DNA of 64,000 bases from the NCBI RefSeq assembly GCF_030811115.1, contig NZ_JAUSQK010000001.1, forward strand, positions 1,550,001 to 1,614,000, read 5' to 3'. The position numbers and the translations under genes are program-made. The notes under the pieces were generated by a model. The model made no database searches. It worked only from the letters and a program-made list of their open reading frames with translations, and was not told where the DNA came from. Of this stretch, positions 28,193 through 37,207 are shown piece by piece; position 1 is the first letter of the stretch, and the number at the start of each line of letters is the position of its first letter. The stretch is from Olsenella profusa DSM 13989. Its GTDB lineage: Bacteria > Actinomycetota > Coriobacteriia > Coriobacteriales > Atopobiaceae.

Positions 28193-29266
28193 ATGGGCAT
28201 CACAGTCACGAGCATCGGCATGCGGGGTCGCACATGCGTTGGGGCTCTTGCCCTTGTTGGTGCCCTCGTGGTGGGAGGATGCGGCGCGCAGGGGCTGTCG
28301 GGCGCCATGCGGTCCACGCCCTCGGTCGACCAGGCGCTTGCCACGCTGGCCTCGGAGCACGCGCAGAGCGTGCCTGATGGCGCCCTCGTGACTGCGGGCA
28401 CGCTTACGGTGGGCATCAATACCAAGGTGGAGACCGTCCCTCTCTACTTTGCCAACGCGGACGGTGCCATATCGGGCTTGGACGTGGACCTTGCCTCCGC
28501 CCTTGCCGAGCAGATGGGGCTCAAGGTCTCCTTCGTGAGTGTGAGCGACCCCGCCGCTGCGCTGGGTGTCACCTGCGACGTGGTCATGAACTACTCCGGA
28601 ACGGACGCGGCGGGTACGGTGGCACCTGCCGGCACGGATGTCACGACGGCCTGCTCCTATGCCGAGACGGCCCCCGCGCTCTTTGGCAAGAAGCTCAGTG
28701 GCACCCTCAGCGGCTCCGATCTCACGGGCAAGAGGGTCGGCGTGCAGGCAGGCTCCAAGTCCGCCTCGGCGCTCGAGCGGACCAGCCTTTCCCTGCAGTC
28801 CACGGGCTACAACAACCTCAATGACGCCTTCTCGGCACTCGAGGGCGGTGATGTGGACTATGTGCTCTGCGAGGCCTATCCCGGCGCGTACCTCGCACAG
28901 TCGCATGCCGATGTCGCCATGGGCGGCATCCTGGGCGAGCCCACCCCCAAGGGCATCGCGGTGCTCGGCACCAACGCCGACCTCAGGCAGGGCGTCTCGG
29001 ACGCCTTCTCTGCGCTGCGGGAATCAGGCGCATACGATCTGGTGCGCGCGCACTGGGTGGGGAGCCTCCCCAATCTCGGTGCGGCAGACCAGGTCAAGGG
29101 GGTCCCGACCAAGGGGACGCCCGAGGCGGCAGCCAATGCGGCAGGTTCGCTCGCGGGTGGACAGTCTGCCAGCGCCTCCACGGGCACCATGGGCGCCAAC
29201 GAGGGAGCGTCGTCTGCGGGCAATGCGGGCGATGGGTCCACGGCAGGCGCCAATGCCGTTAGCTAG
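28193..29266 (+). CDS. family-3 solute-binding lipoprotein
   Basis: A 357-residue secreted lipoprotein. The signal peptide ends at a lipobox ('ALVVGGC'). The mature domain shows the amino-acid-binding fold ('TAGTLTVGINTKVETVPLYFANADGAISGLDVDLASALAEQMGL', 'GKRVGVQAGSKSASALE'). The last 60 residues are a low-complexity Ala/Gly/Ser tail. No permease or ATPase lies next to it, so it may feed a distant transporter or act as a sensor. The start is uncertain: ATG 28193 sits very close to GGGGGAG, and ATG 28220 is possible. Confidence 0.8.
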   Translation: MGITVTSIGMRGRTCVGALALVGALVVGGCGAQGLSGAMRSTPSVDQALATLASEHAQSVPDGALVTAGTLTVGINTKVETVPLYFANADGAISGLDVDLASALAEQMGLKVSFVSVSDPAAALGVTCDVVMNYSGTDAAGTVAPAGTDVTTACSYAETAPALFGKKLSGTLSGSDLTGKRVGVQAGSKSASALERTSLSLQSTGYNNLNDAFSALEGGDVDYVLCEAYPGAYLAQSHADVAMGGILGEPTPKGIAVLGTNADLRQGVSDAFSALRESGAYDLVRAHWVGSLPNLGAADQVKGVPTKGTPEAAANAAGSLAGGQSASASTGTMGANEGASSAGNAGDGSTAGANAVS

Positions 29267-29388
29267 CCTGTGCGGCGCGCGGATGTGCGTCCGGTCGCCA
29301 GGGGATCTGCCTTCCCCGCAAAGTCCCCAAGGGGTACAACTAGGCTAGTCACCTCTTCCAGAGGATGATCTCTAAGAAGGAGGAACAC

Positions 29389-29982
29389 ATGGTTGACATC
29401 AAGATTACGGGTCGGAAGGTCTCCATCACCGACGGCATGCGCGAGCATGTGACGGACAAGGTCGGCGGGGCCCTCAAGGTGTTCGACATCAGCCCCATGA
29501 GCTGTGATGTCGTGCTGCGCGTGGGACGCAATCGCTCCAACCCGGATCGCAAGACCTGTGAGATCACCGTCTTCGTGCGCGATGCGGTGGTGCGCGTGGA
29601 GGCCAGCCAGGAAGACATGTACGTCGCCATCGACGAGGCGGCCGAGAAGGTCACCCGCCAGCTGCGCAAGTACAAGACGCGCGTCATCGACCATACCCGC
29701 CGCTCTGCCGGCGCACGGGGCGATGTGGCACCCGAGGGGATCGGTGACCTTTCGAGCCTCATCGAGCCCCCCAAGGAGGAGGACAACCTCCTGGTGCGCG
29801 AGAAGTACATCGACCTCAAACCCATGAGCGAGGAGCAGGCCCTGATCCAGACCGATCTGCTCGGGCATGACTTCTATGTGTTCGAGAATGCCAACACGGG
29901 CCTCATCAACGTCATCTACCATCGTAACAACGGCGGCTACGGCATCATCAAGCCCAAGGTCGAGACGAACGACGAGGCGTAA
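29389..29982 (+). CDS. hpf: ribosome hibernation promoting factor, long form
   Basis: A 197-residue protein that dimerises idle 70S ribosomes into 100S particles. The N-terminal ribosome-binding domain ('VDIKITGRKVSITDGMREHVTDKVG') covers about residues 1-100. A linker leads to the C-terminal dimerisation domain ('LIQTDLLGHDFYVFENANTGLINVIYHRNNGGYGIIKP'). AAGGAGG lies 5 bases before the ATG at 29389. It is followed closely by a DegV gene. Confidence 0.95.
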   Translation: MVDIKITGRKVSITDGMREHVTDKVGGALKVFDISPMSCDVVLRVGRNRSNPDRKTCEITVFVRDAVVRVEASQEDMYVAIDEAAEKVTRQLRKYKTRVIDHTRRSAGARGDVAPEGIGDLSSLIEPPKEEDNLLVREKYIDLKPMSEEQALIQTDLLGHDFYVFENANTGLINVIYHRNNGGYGIIKPKVETNDEA

Positions 29983-29990
29983 GGAAGCAC

Positions 29991-31016
29991 ATGCCCACGG
30001 ACTCTCCCCTTACCAGCGCGGATGCTCAGGATCCGACCGACGTCAAGCGCGTCGGCCGAGCCTATCACCAACGGCGCAACGTACGATTCATCGTTGACTC
30101 TACGTCGGACTATGCCCCTGGCGTCACGGATGCCCTGGGGGTGGAGGTCATACCGTTCACCTACATGACCCCCGAGGGGGAGCAGGTGGACGACCTCTGG
30201 GCCACGAGCGACCCCCACGAGTTCTACGAGGCCATGCGCAAGAACCCCACGGTGCACTACACCACCTCTGCCGTCACGCCAGGGCGCTACTATGAGGCCT
30301 TCGAGCGCGCGGCACTGGACGGCATGCCCACGGTGTACATCGGCCTCTCCGGCGGACTCTCCTCCTCGATCGACTCCGCACGTCAGGCGCAGGAGATGAT
30401 CAAGGAGAGGTATCCCGGATTCGAGCTCTATGTGCTCGACACCACCTGCGACTCTGCGGCGGGCGAGCTCCTTGCCATCGAGATGGTGCACCAGGCGAGC
30501 CTGGGCCTCTCGGCCGAGGGGCTCTATGCCTGGGCGTGCGACGCCCGCTACTTCGTCCATGGGTACTTCACGCTGGATAGCTTTGACAGCCTGGCCGCTG
30601 GTGGCCGCATTCCTCCGGCAGCGGCCAATGTGGGCAGCAAGCTGGACATCAAGCCCGAGCTGTCCTATGACCTCACCGGCGCCCTCACGCTGCGCGGCAT
30701 GTGCCGTGGTCGCAAGAAGGCGCTCAAGGCCATCATCCAGGACTTTCGTGACAACTATGCCCATGATGCGTCGCTTCCCCTGGCTATCGTCTCCACGGAC
30801 GCCGAGAAGGACGCCGACTGGCTCGAGCGTGAGGTGCGCAAGGAGGAGGGCTGCGAGGACGTGACCATCATCCGCAGCCAGGTGTCACCCATCCTGGGCA
30901 GCCATGTCGGCCCCGGCATGGTGGCGCTCTGCTTCTGGGGCACCGATCGCCGCGAGAAGCTCTCGCTGACCGATCGCATCGCACGCAAGGTCCGCAAGGG
31001 GAGGCAACCCTCCTGA
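29991..31016 (+). CDS. DegV-family fatty-acid-binding protein
   Basis: A 341-residue DegV protein. The core begins at about residue 31 ('RFIVDSTSDYAPGVTDALGVEVIPF') after a polar extension. The fatty-acid head-group region is 'VHYTTSAVTPGRYYEAFERA' and 'IGLSGGLSSSIDSARQA', and a Gly-rich hinge is 'LAAGGRIPPAAANVGSKLDIKPEL'. Related FakB proteins bind fatty acids for phosphorylation by FakA; no fakA is nearby. It starts 8 bases after hpf with AAGGA before the ATG. Confidence 0.9.
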   Translation: MPTDSPLTSADAQDPTDVKRVGRAYHQRRNVRFIVDSTSDYAPGVTDALGVEVIPFTYMTPEGEQVDDLWATSDPHEFYEAMRKNPTVHYTTSAVTPGRYYEAFERAALDGMPTVYIGLSGGLSSSIDSARQAQEMIKERYPGFELYVLDTTCDSAAGELLAIEMVHQASLGLSAEGLYAWACDARYFVHGYFTLDSFDSLAAGGRIPPAAANVGSKLDIKPELSYDLTGALTLRGMCRGRKKALKAIIQDFRDNYAHDASLPLAIVSTDAEKDADWLEREVRKEEGCEDVTIIRSQVSPILGSHVGPGMVALCFWGTDRREKLSLTDRIARKVRKGRQPS

Positions 31017-31068
31017 CGGGCGCCCCTCTGGCGCTGTCTGCCCATCATCCGATACGAAGAGGAGGCCT

Positions 31069-32040
31069 ATGTCATCGACCATCCACAGCGTTGCCTTCAT
31101 TGGCACCGGCATCATGGGCGCCCCCATTGCGGGCCACCTTCTGGATGCCGGCTATGGCCTTACGGTCCACAACCGCACCAAGGCCAAGGCGGACGCGCTC
31201 GTCGCCCGGGGTGCCATGTGGGCGCCCTCGCCCGGCGAGGCCGCCTCGCAGGCGGACGTCGTCTTCACCATGTTGGGCTACCCCACCGATGTCGAGGAGG
31301 TGTACCTCGACAAGGGCGGCATCATCGCAGCCTCGAGGAAGGGCGCCTGGCTCGTGGACCTCACCACCAGCTCCTCCCAGCTTGCCCGCGACATCCACGA
31401 TGCCGCGGAGGTCATGGACAAACATGCGCTCGACTGCCCGGTGACGGGCGGCGAGCAAGGTGCCATCGACGGCACGCTCACGCTCATGGTGGGTGCCGCG
31501 GAGACGGATGCCGCCCCCATTCTGCCCCTGCTCGAGTGCTTCTCGGACACGGTCTACTATCTGGGCGCTGCTGGACGCGGCCAGACGGTCAAGCTCTGCA
31601 ACCAGGTCGCCTTGGCCTCGGCCATGGTTGGCTATGCTGATGCCCTTGCCCTTGCCGAGACAGCGGGCATCGATGGGGCCCAGATGGTCGACATCGTCTC
31701 GCACGGCATGGGCGGCTCGGTCGCCCTGAGCAAGCTTGCCCCGAGGTCCGTGGTGGGGGACTACAGGCCTGGTTTTCTGGTGGAACATCTGCGCAAGGAC
31801 CTTGGCCTGGCTCTCATGCAGGCGGATGATGCCGGCATGGCCCTGCCAGGCGCCCAGAACGCCTTCGACCTGTATGACGCCCTGTGCAAGGTCGGCGGCT
31901 CGCGCCTGGGGACACAGGCCATCACCCTGCTCTACCAGGATCAGGAGACGGGAGCCTCTGTCGGGCTCGATTGGTCGCTGCTTGAGCAGCCTGCCGAGCA
32001 CGACCACGGGCATCATCATCGTGATGGGCGCCAGCACTAG
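31069..32040 (+). CDS. NAD(P)-dependent beta-hydroxyacid dehydrogenase
   Basis: A 323-residue 3-hydroxyisobutyrate dehydrogenase-family enzyme. The Rossmann motif is 'FIGTGIMGAPIAGHLLDAG', the substrate loop 'DCPVTGGEQGAIDGTLTLMVGG'-like at about 125-140, and the catalytic lysine is in 'GQTVKLCNQVALA'. It could act on 3-hydroxyisobutyrate, tartronate semialdehyde or a related 3-hydroxy acid. The C-terminus ends in a His/Asp-rich tail ('HDHGHHHRDGRQH'), a possible metal-binding extension. GAGGAGG precedes the ATG. Confidence 0.87.
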   Translation: MSSTIHSVAFIGTGIMGAPIAGHLLDAGYGLTVHNRTKAKADALVARGAMWAPSPGEAASQADVVFTMLGYPTDVEEVYLDKGGIIAASRKGAWLVDLTTSSSQLARDIHDAAEVMDKHALDCPVTGGEQGAIDGTLTLMVGAAETDAAPILPLLECFSDTVYYLGAAGRGQTVKLCNQVALASAMVGYADALALAETAGIDGAQMVDIVSHGMGGSVALSKLAPRSVVGDYRPGFLVEHLRKDLGLALMQADDAGMALPGAQNAFDLYDALCKVGGSRLGTQAITLLYQDQETGASVGLDWSLLEQPAEHDHGHHHRDGRQH

Positions 32041-32067
32041 GGCGTCCCGAAGGGAACCATCGACCAC

Positions 32068-32844
32068 ATGAACGAAGCAGCACAGAGCTCGCTCGCCGTC
32101 CTCATCGACTACGAGAACCTCGCCCTAGGGACGGGCAGGCGCAAGCGCAACGGCCATCAGGAGCCAGGGCCGCGTCCCGACGTCAAGCGCATCCTCGAGC
32201 GTCTCGTCGACAAGGGGCGCATCACCGCCAAGCGCGCCTACTGCGACTGGCAGCGCTTCGATGACGCCATCACGCCCCTGCACGAGCTGGGCATCGAGCT
32301 CATCGAGATCCCAGACCGTGCCTATACCGGCAAGAACTCGGCTGACATCCGCCTTGCCGTGGACGCGATGGAGATGTGCCTCACCAAGGAGCACATCGAC
32401 ACCTTTGCCATCCTCTCCGGCGACTCCGACTTCTCGCCGCTCGTGGCAAAGCTCAAGGAGTTCGGCAAGACCGTCATCGGCGTGGGCATGAAGGAGTCCA
32501 CGAGCAGCCTGCTCGCCGAGGTGTGCGACGAGTTCCTCTTCTATGAGGACATCGTGAGCAAGGGAGGCACGCCCGACTTCACCGCCACGGTGCCCAAGGA
32601 GCGCCATGCCTGCTACGAGCTGCTGTTCGAGACCATCGACGCGCTGCAGGGCGAGAGCGACAGTGCCATACTTGCCTCGCGCCTCAAGGACACCATGAAG
32701 CGCAAGCGTCCGCAGTTCTCGGAGCGCAGCTACGGCTACCGCTCCTTCAGCAACCTGCTGCGTGAGGCGTCGAAGCTGGGGTTCATCGAACTCCATCAGG
32801 ATCCGCGCAGCGGCACGATCATGGTGGATGGGTTTAGCGAATAG
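32068..32844 (+). CDS. NYN-domain (PIN-like) protein with OST-HTH/LOTUS domain
   Basis: A 258-residue protein. The NYN nuclease-like domain (about 9-155) has acidic residues in 'VLIDYENLAL', 'KNSADIRLAVDAME' and 'FAILSGDSDFSPLVAKLKEFGK'. It is joined to an OST-HTH domain (about 180-255, 'CYELLFETIDALQGE...PQFSERSYGYRSFSNLLREA'). NYN proteins are RNA-processing nucleases or RNA-binding proteins, and OST-HTH/LOTUS domains bind RNA. The target is not known. It starts 28 bases after the dehydrogenase and 8 bases before the next gene. Confidence 0.88.
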   Translation: MNEAAQSSLAVLIDYENLALGTGRRKRNGHQEPGPRPDVKRILERLVDKGRITAKRAYCDWQRFDDAITPLHELGIELIEIPDRAYTGKNSADIRLAVDAMEMCLTKEHIDTFAILSGDSDFSPLVAKLKEFGKTVIGVGMKESTSSLLAEVCDEFLFYEDIVSKGGTPDFTATVPKERHACYELLFETIDALQGESDSAILASRLKDTMKRKRPQFSERSYGYRSFSNLLREASKLGFIELHQDPRSGTIMVDGFSE

Positions 32845-32851
32845 GGGAGAC

Positions 32852-33424
32852 ATGGCAGACAAGGAAACCGAGAAGGATCTAGAGACGCTCGTGGCGGAGC
32901 TGGATGGCTCCAACCGTCGCCATAGGCAGGAGTCTGCACGTGAGTTGGCCCGTCGTGCCAGGGAGGGTGTCAGCGATCTCTTTGAGTACGCCGGCGACGT
33001 CATCGACGGCCTCGACCGTCCCGAGGCGCAGACGCGCTGGGAGCTCTTGGATGTCCTGTCCGAGATGGCCAAGGAGGACCCCGGCTGCGTGGAGGAGGCC
33101 TTCGAAGGTGCCGAGGCGTCCCTGTTCGACGAGGAGTCCTCTGCCGTGCGCCTTGCGGCATTCCGCTTTCTCACGAGCTTTGGTGCCACCGAGCCGGCCC
33201 GTTCCGCTCAGGTGTGGCCCATCCTCGATGAGGCGGTACAGTGCTATCACGGGGATCCGGAATACCGTGACATGCTCGGTTGTCTTCTGGAGTTTGCGGG
33301 CGGTTCCATCGCTCCTGATGTGGCAGACGCACTGCATGCGCGCATCGACTTCGACGCCCAGAACGGTAGGGGCTATATAAAGGCATTTTCGTGTGAGATT
33401 GTGGAGGCCCTCAACAAGAGGTAG
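32852..33424 (+). CDS. conserved helical protein, HEAT-like
   Basis: A 190-residue acidic protein with no recognised catalytic motif. Repeating helices such as 'HRQESARELARRAREGVSDLFEYAGDVIDGL', 'QTRWELLDVLSEMAKEDP' and 'SAVRLAAFRFLTSFG' suggest ARM/HEAT-like repeats. It follows the NYN gene by 8 bases and is likely co-expressed with it. The start at 32852 has GGGGAG just upstream. Function unknown. Confidence 0.78.
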   Translation: MADKETEKDLETLVAELDGSNRRHRQESARELARRAREGVSDLFEYAGDVIDGLDRPEAQTRWELLDVLSEMAKEDPGCVEEAFEGAEASLFDEESSAVRLAAFRFLTSFGATEPARSAQVWPILDEAVQCYHGDPEYRDMLGCLLEFAGGSIAPDVADALHARIDFDAQNGRGYIKAFSCEIVEALNKR

Positions 33425-33513
33425 TGCCTCGCCTACAATTTCGAGGATTGGTTGACGATAGGCGGCCATCATGGCCCTGCAATCAGTGCCCCTAGGTGCG
33501 TAGGAGGATGAGC

Positions 33514-34755
33514 ATGTCACGTAAGCACAACAAACGCGGCAACAAGAACAAGGGTAAGAAGGAAAAGAGGAATGCGCGGGCCTCGAAGGTGGCGACTGAC
33601 GGGGCTCTGCCTGACATCCAGGATGACGAGGACACGCTCGAGGACGAGGAGTCCACGACCTCCAGCGAAAAGCCCAAGAGAGGTCGCACGTCCAAGAGGC
33701 ACAAGGAGTCCACGGACGACCATGAGGACAATGCGCCAAAGCGGAGCAAGCGATCCAAAAAGTCCGGGAAGTCCGAGGAAGACTCTCAGGACGAAGGGTC
33801 CAAGGACAAGGGACGTAAGAACGCTCCTCGCAGCAAGGGCAAGGGGTCTTCCCAGACCTCCCATAGGGGTTCCGCAGGCACCAGGTCATCCAGGTCGCCC
33901 CGTACGATTGGCCGTCGCCAGGGTCTCACGACCACCTCGTGGGTCTGGATTGCCATTGCCTGCGCACTTGTGGGCATGCTGTTCGGCCGCTTCGTGCTCA
34001 CGCGCATTACCGGCGGCGTGATTGACGGCTCCCTCTCTGGCAAGACCACGGTCACCGCCGATCAGCTCAATACGGTCATGGGCACCTACACGTACAAGGG
34101 CCAGACCTACAACATCACGGCGCAGGACGTGCTCGATACCACTTCCAGCCAGAACCAGGCCAATGCCGATGGCACCTACAACCTGCCCTCCGCCGATGGC
34201 GTCCTCGCCGTCGCGCGTACGCAGATTCTCACGAAGGCGGCAGACGATCAGGGCATCACTGTCTCCGATGACGAGCTGAGCCAGTTTGCCCAGCAACATG
34301 CCGGCACCTCCGACTTCGACCAGATCGCCTCCAACTTCGGCATCTCGGCCGATAAGGTAAAACAGGAGGTTGCTGATACCGCCAAGATAGACAAGCTGCG
34401 CGACTCCGTGGTTACTACCACCGTGCCCGATGCGCCCACGGCCCCCACCGAGCCCTCCGATGGCAACAAGGATGCCACGAGCAAGGAGTATGCGGACTAC
34501 ATCATCAACCTTGCGGGTAGCGAGTGGGATGCGAATGCAGGTACCTGGGCCGCTACGGATGGTCCCTACGCCTCGGCCCTGGCCAACTACACCGTCACGC
34601 CCGACTCCGCCAGCTATAACGCTGCGTGGGCTGCCTATGTGGTTGCCTCGCAGAAGTACCAGGCAGCCGCTCAGCAGGCCTCCCAGGGCTGGACGAACTA
34701 CGTCAACAGCCAGCTGGCGCAGGCCAACCTCCAGCTGGGCACCTTGGTGATCTAG
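33514..34755 (+). CDS. membrane-anchored SurA-N-like protein with a long charged N-terminus
   Basis: A 413-residue protein. Residues 1-145 are a very basic/acidic disordered cytoplasmic segment. One membrane helix follows ('TTSWVWIAIACALVGMLFGRFVL', about 147-169). The extracellular part resembles the helical N-terminal domain of SurA/PrsA-type chaperones ('VARTQILTKAADDQGITVSDDELSQFAQQHAGTSDFDQIASNFGISADKVKQEV'). No peptidyl-prolyl isomerase domain is visible, so it may be a folding helper or have only the fold. The ATG at 33514 has TAGGAGG 6 bases upstream. Confidence 0.7.
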   Translation: MSRKHNKRGNKNKGKKEKRNARASKVATDGALPDIQDDEDTLEDEESTTSSEKPKRGRTSKRHKESTDDHEDNAPKRSKRSKKSGKSEEDSQDEGSKDKGRKNAPRSKGKGSSQTSHRGSAGTRSSRSPRTIGRRQGLTTTSWVWIAIACALVGMLFGRFVLTRITGGVIDGSLSGKTTVTADQLNTVMGTYTYKGQTYNITAQDVLDTTSSQNQANADGTYNLPSADGVLAVARTQILTKAADDQGITVSDDELSQFAQQHAGTSDFDQIASNFGISADKVKQEVADTAKIDKLRDSVVTTTVPDAPTAPTEPSDGNKDATSKEYADYIINLAGSEWDANAGTWAATDGPYASALANYTVTPDSASYNAAWAAYVVASQKYQAAAQQASQGWTNYVNSQLAQANLQLGTLVI

Positions 34756-34777
34756 TCGCCCTGCCACGGTGCCGCGC

Positions 34778-35983
34778 ATGCGCGCGTTGGTGAGCAGATG
34801 CCTCTTGGGCAGCGCCTGCCGTTACGATGGTGGGGCGAAGCCCGTGCCCGAGGTGAAGGAGCTCTGTGGGAAAGTCGACGCCGTGGGAATCTGTCCCGAG
34901 CTTGCCTCGGGGCTTCCCATACCCAGGCCTCCCGCCGAGCAGCGCGGCGGACGCGTCATGCTCGAAGACGGCAGGGATGTCACGGAGGACTTCGAGCGGG
35001 GTGCGCATCTCTCTCTGGAGCGGGCACGCCAAGAGGGCATCTGCGCCGCGGCGGCACCTCTCGCCGTTCTGAAGGCGAAGAGCCCCTCCTGCGGCGTGGA
35101 TGTGATTTACGATGGTTCCTACACTGGCACGCTGACGCGGGGAGACGGGCTGCTCGCACGTCTCCTGAGGGAGGAGGGATTCTGCGTGGTCACCGAGGAT
35201 CTCGTCAAGAGCTGCAAGCCGTCCGTCGAGCATCCCGTCGCCATCGTCTTGGGGACGGGCCTTGGGCACCTCAAGAGTCTGGTCAAGCCTGTGCGTCGCA
35301 TCGACTATCACGATATCGAGGGCTTCCCCACAAACGCCATGCCCGTGAGCGGTCATTGCTTCGAGGCCACGGTCGGCACGGTGGACGACGTCCCGGTGGT
35401 GGTCTATCCGGGGCGCATCCACCTGTATCAGGGCTATAGCGCCGCGGAGGTCACGTCCCTCGTGCGCCATGCGCACCACCTGGGCTGCCGTGACATCATC
35501 TTTGCCTGTGCCACGGGAGCCGTCCCGGGCAACGCCAGCCTGGGCCTGGGCATACTCTCCGACCAGGTCAACCTCACGGGACGCAATCCCCTTGCCGAAT
35601 GGGAGGGGGAGCGCGACGTGAAGACGCCCTTTGTGGACATGAAGGATGCCTATACGCCCTATCTGCGCACGCTGGCTCGTGGCGTGGCGGACGACCTGGG
35701 CATCGCGGTGGAGGAGGGCGTCTATGCGGGCGTCCTGGGACCGTGCTTCGAGACGCCGGCCGAGGTGGCCCTGATGCGGCAGCTGGGCGTCTCATATGTG
35801 GGCATGTCTACGGTCAACGAGGTCATCATGGCCCATGCCCTGGATATGCACGTGCTGGGGCTCACGCTCGCAGCCAACGCATCCGGTGCGCCGGGGACAT
35901 CGCACGAGTCGGTGCGCGCAGGGGCACAGCACCATGCGGACAGCTTCGAGCGGCTGGTGCGCGGCGTGCTGCGTCTGCTCTAG
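34778..35983 (+). CDS. fusion of DUF523 (TudS-like desulfurase) and purine nucleoside phosphorylase
   Basis: A 401-residue two-domain protein. Residues 1-145 match DUF523/TudS: 'VSRCLLGSACRYDGG' (C8, C14), 'ICPELASGLPIPRPPAEQR' (C39) and 'KAKSPSCG' (C105), the cysteines that ligate a [4Fe-4S] cluster in thiouracil desulfurase. Residues 150-401 match trimeric purine nucleoside phosphorylase: 'IVLGTGLGHL', 'YPGRIHLYQGY' phosphate site, 'GPCFETPAEVALMRQLGVSYVGMSTVNEVIMA' and 'AANASG'. A fusion points to linked salvage, perhaps desulfuration of thiolated bases together with phosphorolysis of nucleosides; that link is inference. An ATG at 34778 or GTG at 34769 could start it. Confidence 0.88.
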   Translation: MRALVSRCLLGSACRYDGGAKPVPEVKELCGKVDAVGICPELASGLPIPRPPAEQRGGRVMLEDGRDVTEDFERGAHLSLERARQEGICAAAAPLAVLKAKSPSCGVDVIYDGSYTGTLTRGDGLLARLLREEGFCVVTEDLVKSCKPSVEHPVAIVLGTGLGHLKSLVKPVRRIDYHDIEGFPTNAMPVSGHCFEATVGTVDDVPVVVYPGRIHLYQGYSAAEVTSLVRHAHHLGCRDIIFACATGAVPGNASLGLGILSDQVNLTGRNPLAEWEGERDVKTPFVDMKDAYTPYLRTLARGVADDLGIAVEEGVYAGVLGPCFETPAEVALMRQLGVSYVGMSTVNEVIMAHALDMHVLGLTLAANASGAPGTSHESVRAGAQHHADSFERLVRGVLRLL

Positions 35984-36131
35984 GGCGCCCGCGTGAGAAG
36001 GATGACACCTCGCTCGCCATCCCTCCCAGAGCGCGTTGGCCGTTTCCATCTTGTATCGTTGAGTGTGCAATTACCGATTGGTGCTAGGCTAGGAGCGTTA
36101 CCATCCACCATTCGATGACAGGGGAGCAATC

Positions 36132-37172
36132 ATGTCTGGCGGCTCTCTGTGCGCTCGCCCTCTTGACCGTCGCTCCCTGCTGGGCGCTGCACTGGGCCTG
36201 GGACTTCTCGCACCAGCCCTGGCAGGCTGCAGCAGCCCATTCGACCAGATCGAGCGTGTCATCGGACTCAAGAGGGCCCCCCTCTACGTGTTGACGGGTT
36301 ACAAGAGTACATCGAGCGGTTTCTCCGTTGGGACGTCTGATGTCACCGTCGACCTTACCCTAGATGAGCATGGGAACGTCATGCAACGTACGACCGACTT
36401 CACTGATCCAGAGGGGACGGAGGATGACAGTGGTGGCATACAGCGCATGCTGTCCACCTACACGCGTGACGAGAACGGATGGGTGACCTCCGTGGAGTCG
36501 ACCTATACGTTGACCACCGCAGGAGGCTCGAGCGGCTCGTCGACCTCGAGGAAGGATTCGCAGAGGAGCACCACTGACAGTTCGAGTAGCGATGTGACGT
36601 ACGAGTTCAACGGCGATGGCCAGCCGTACAGGCTGACGCACACCACATACGGGAACGCTAACGACCAGGATGGCACGTCCTCTGAGACGACCTATGAGTA
36701 CGACGACGGTGTCATCACGAAGGTGACAAACACGTCAGGATCCTCGTCCGACGAGAGCGGACAGTCGAGATCTGTCACCGACTACAACGAGCAGGGTTTC
36801 CCCACGCGGAGCAAATACACCTTTACGCGGAGGAAGGGATCAGGAAGCACCTCGTTGAGCACCTATACGTACCAGATGGATGACGATGGTGTGATAACGG
36901 GGGCGCACGTGGAGCTAACGTCCGATGCTTCGGGAAGCAGCCCATCGACGCCGAGCCCCTCCGCCTACGAGGATGCGTACACATACGACGACAACGGCAA
37001 CCTCGTTCAGTGCGAGAGAACCGCCGAGATGGACGTGGACGTCTATGGAACCGTTGACACAGGGGCGAAGCGGCGGCCGGTCACAAGGACCACCAGCACG
37101 ACCTACACATACACGCTCATCGACGACCCCTCACCCGCAGCGGTGTTTGACTCCTTGCTCGTGACCGTGTAG
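36132..37172 (+). CDS. Tat-type lipoprotein with YD/RHS-like beta-strand repeats
   Basis: A 346-residue secreted protein. The signal 'RRSLLGAALGLGLLAPALAGC' has twin arginines and a lipobox. The mature chain is rich in Ser, Thr, Asp and Tyr and has recurring strands of the form Y-E-(Y/F)-(D/N)-x-D-G ('TYEYDDGVITKV', 'YEFNGDGQPYRL', 'YTYDDNGNLVQC'), as in RHS/YD-type beta repeats, but no toxin or catalytic domain. It is the upstream member of a tandem pair. GGGGAG lies 5 bases before the ATG. Function unknown. Confidence 0.72.
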   Translation: MSGGSLCARPLDRRSLLGAALGLGLLAPALAGCSSPFDQIERVIGLKRAPLYVLTGYKSTSSGFSVGTSDVTVDLTLDEHGNVMQRTTDFTDPEGTEDDSGGIQRMLSTYTRDENGWVTSVESTYTLTTAGGSSGSSTSRKDSQRSTTDSSSSDVTYEFNGDGQPYRLTHTTYGNANDQDGTSSETTYEYDDGVITKVTNTSGSSSDESGQSRSVTDYNEQGFPTRSKYTFTRRKGSGSTSLSTYTYQMDDDGVITGAHVELTSDASGSSPSTPSPSAYEDAYTYDDNGNLVQCERTAEMDVDVYGTVDTGAKRRPVTRTTSTTYTYTLIDDPSPAAVFDSLLVTV

Positions 37173-37207
37173 CCATCACATTCGTGTGTCAGCGATTGGA
37201 GCAGAGC

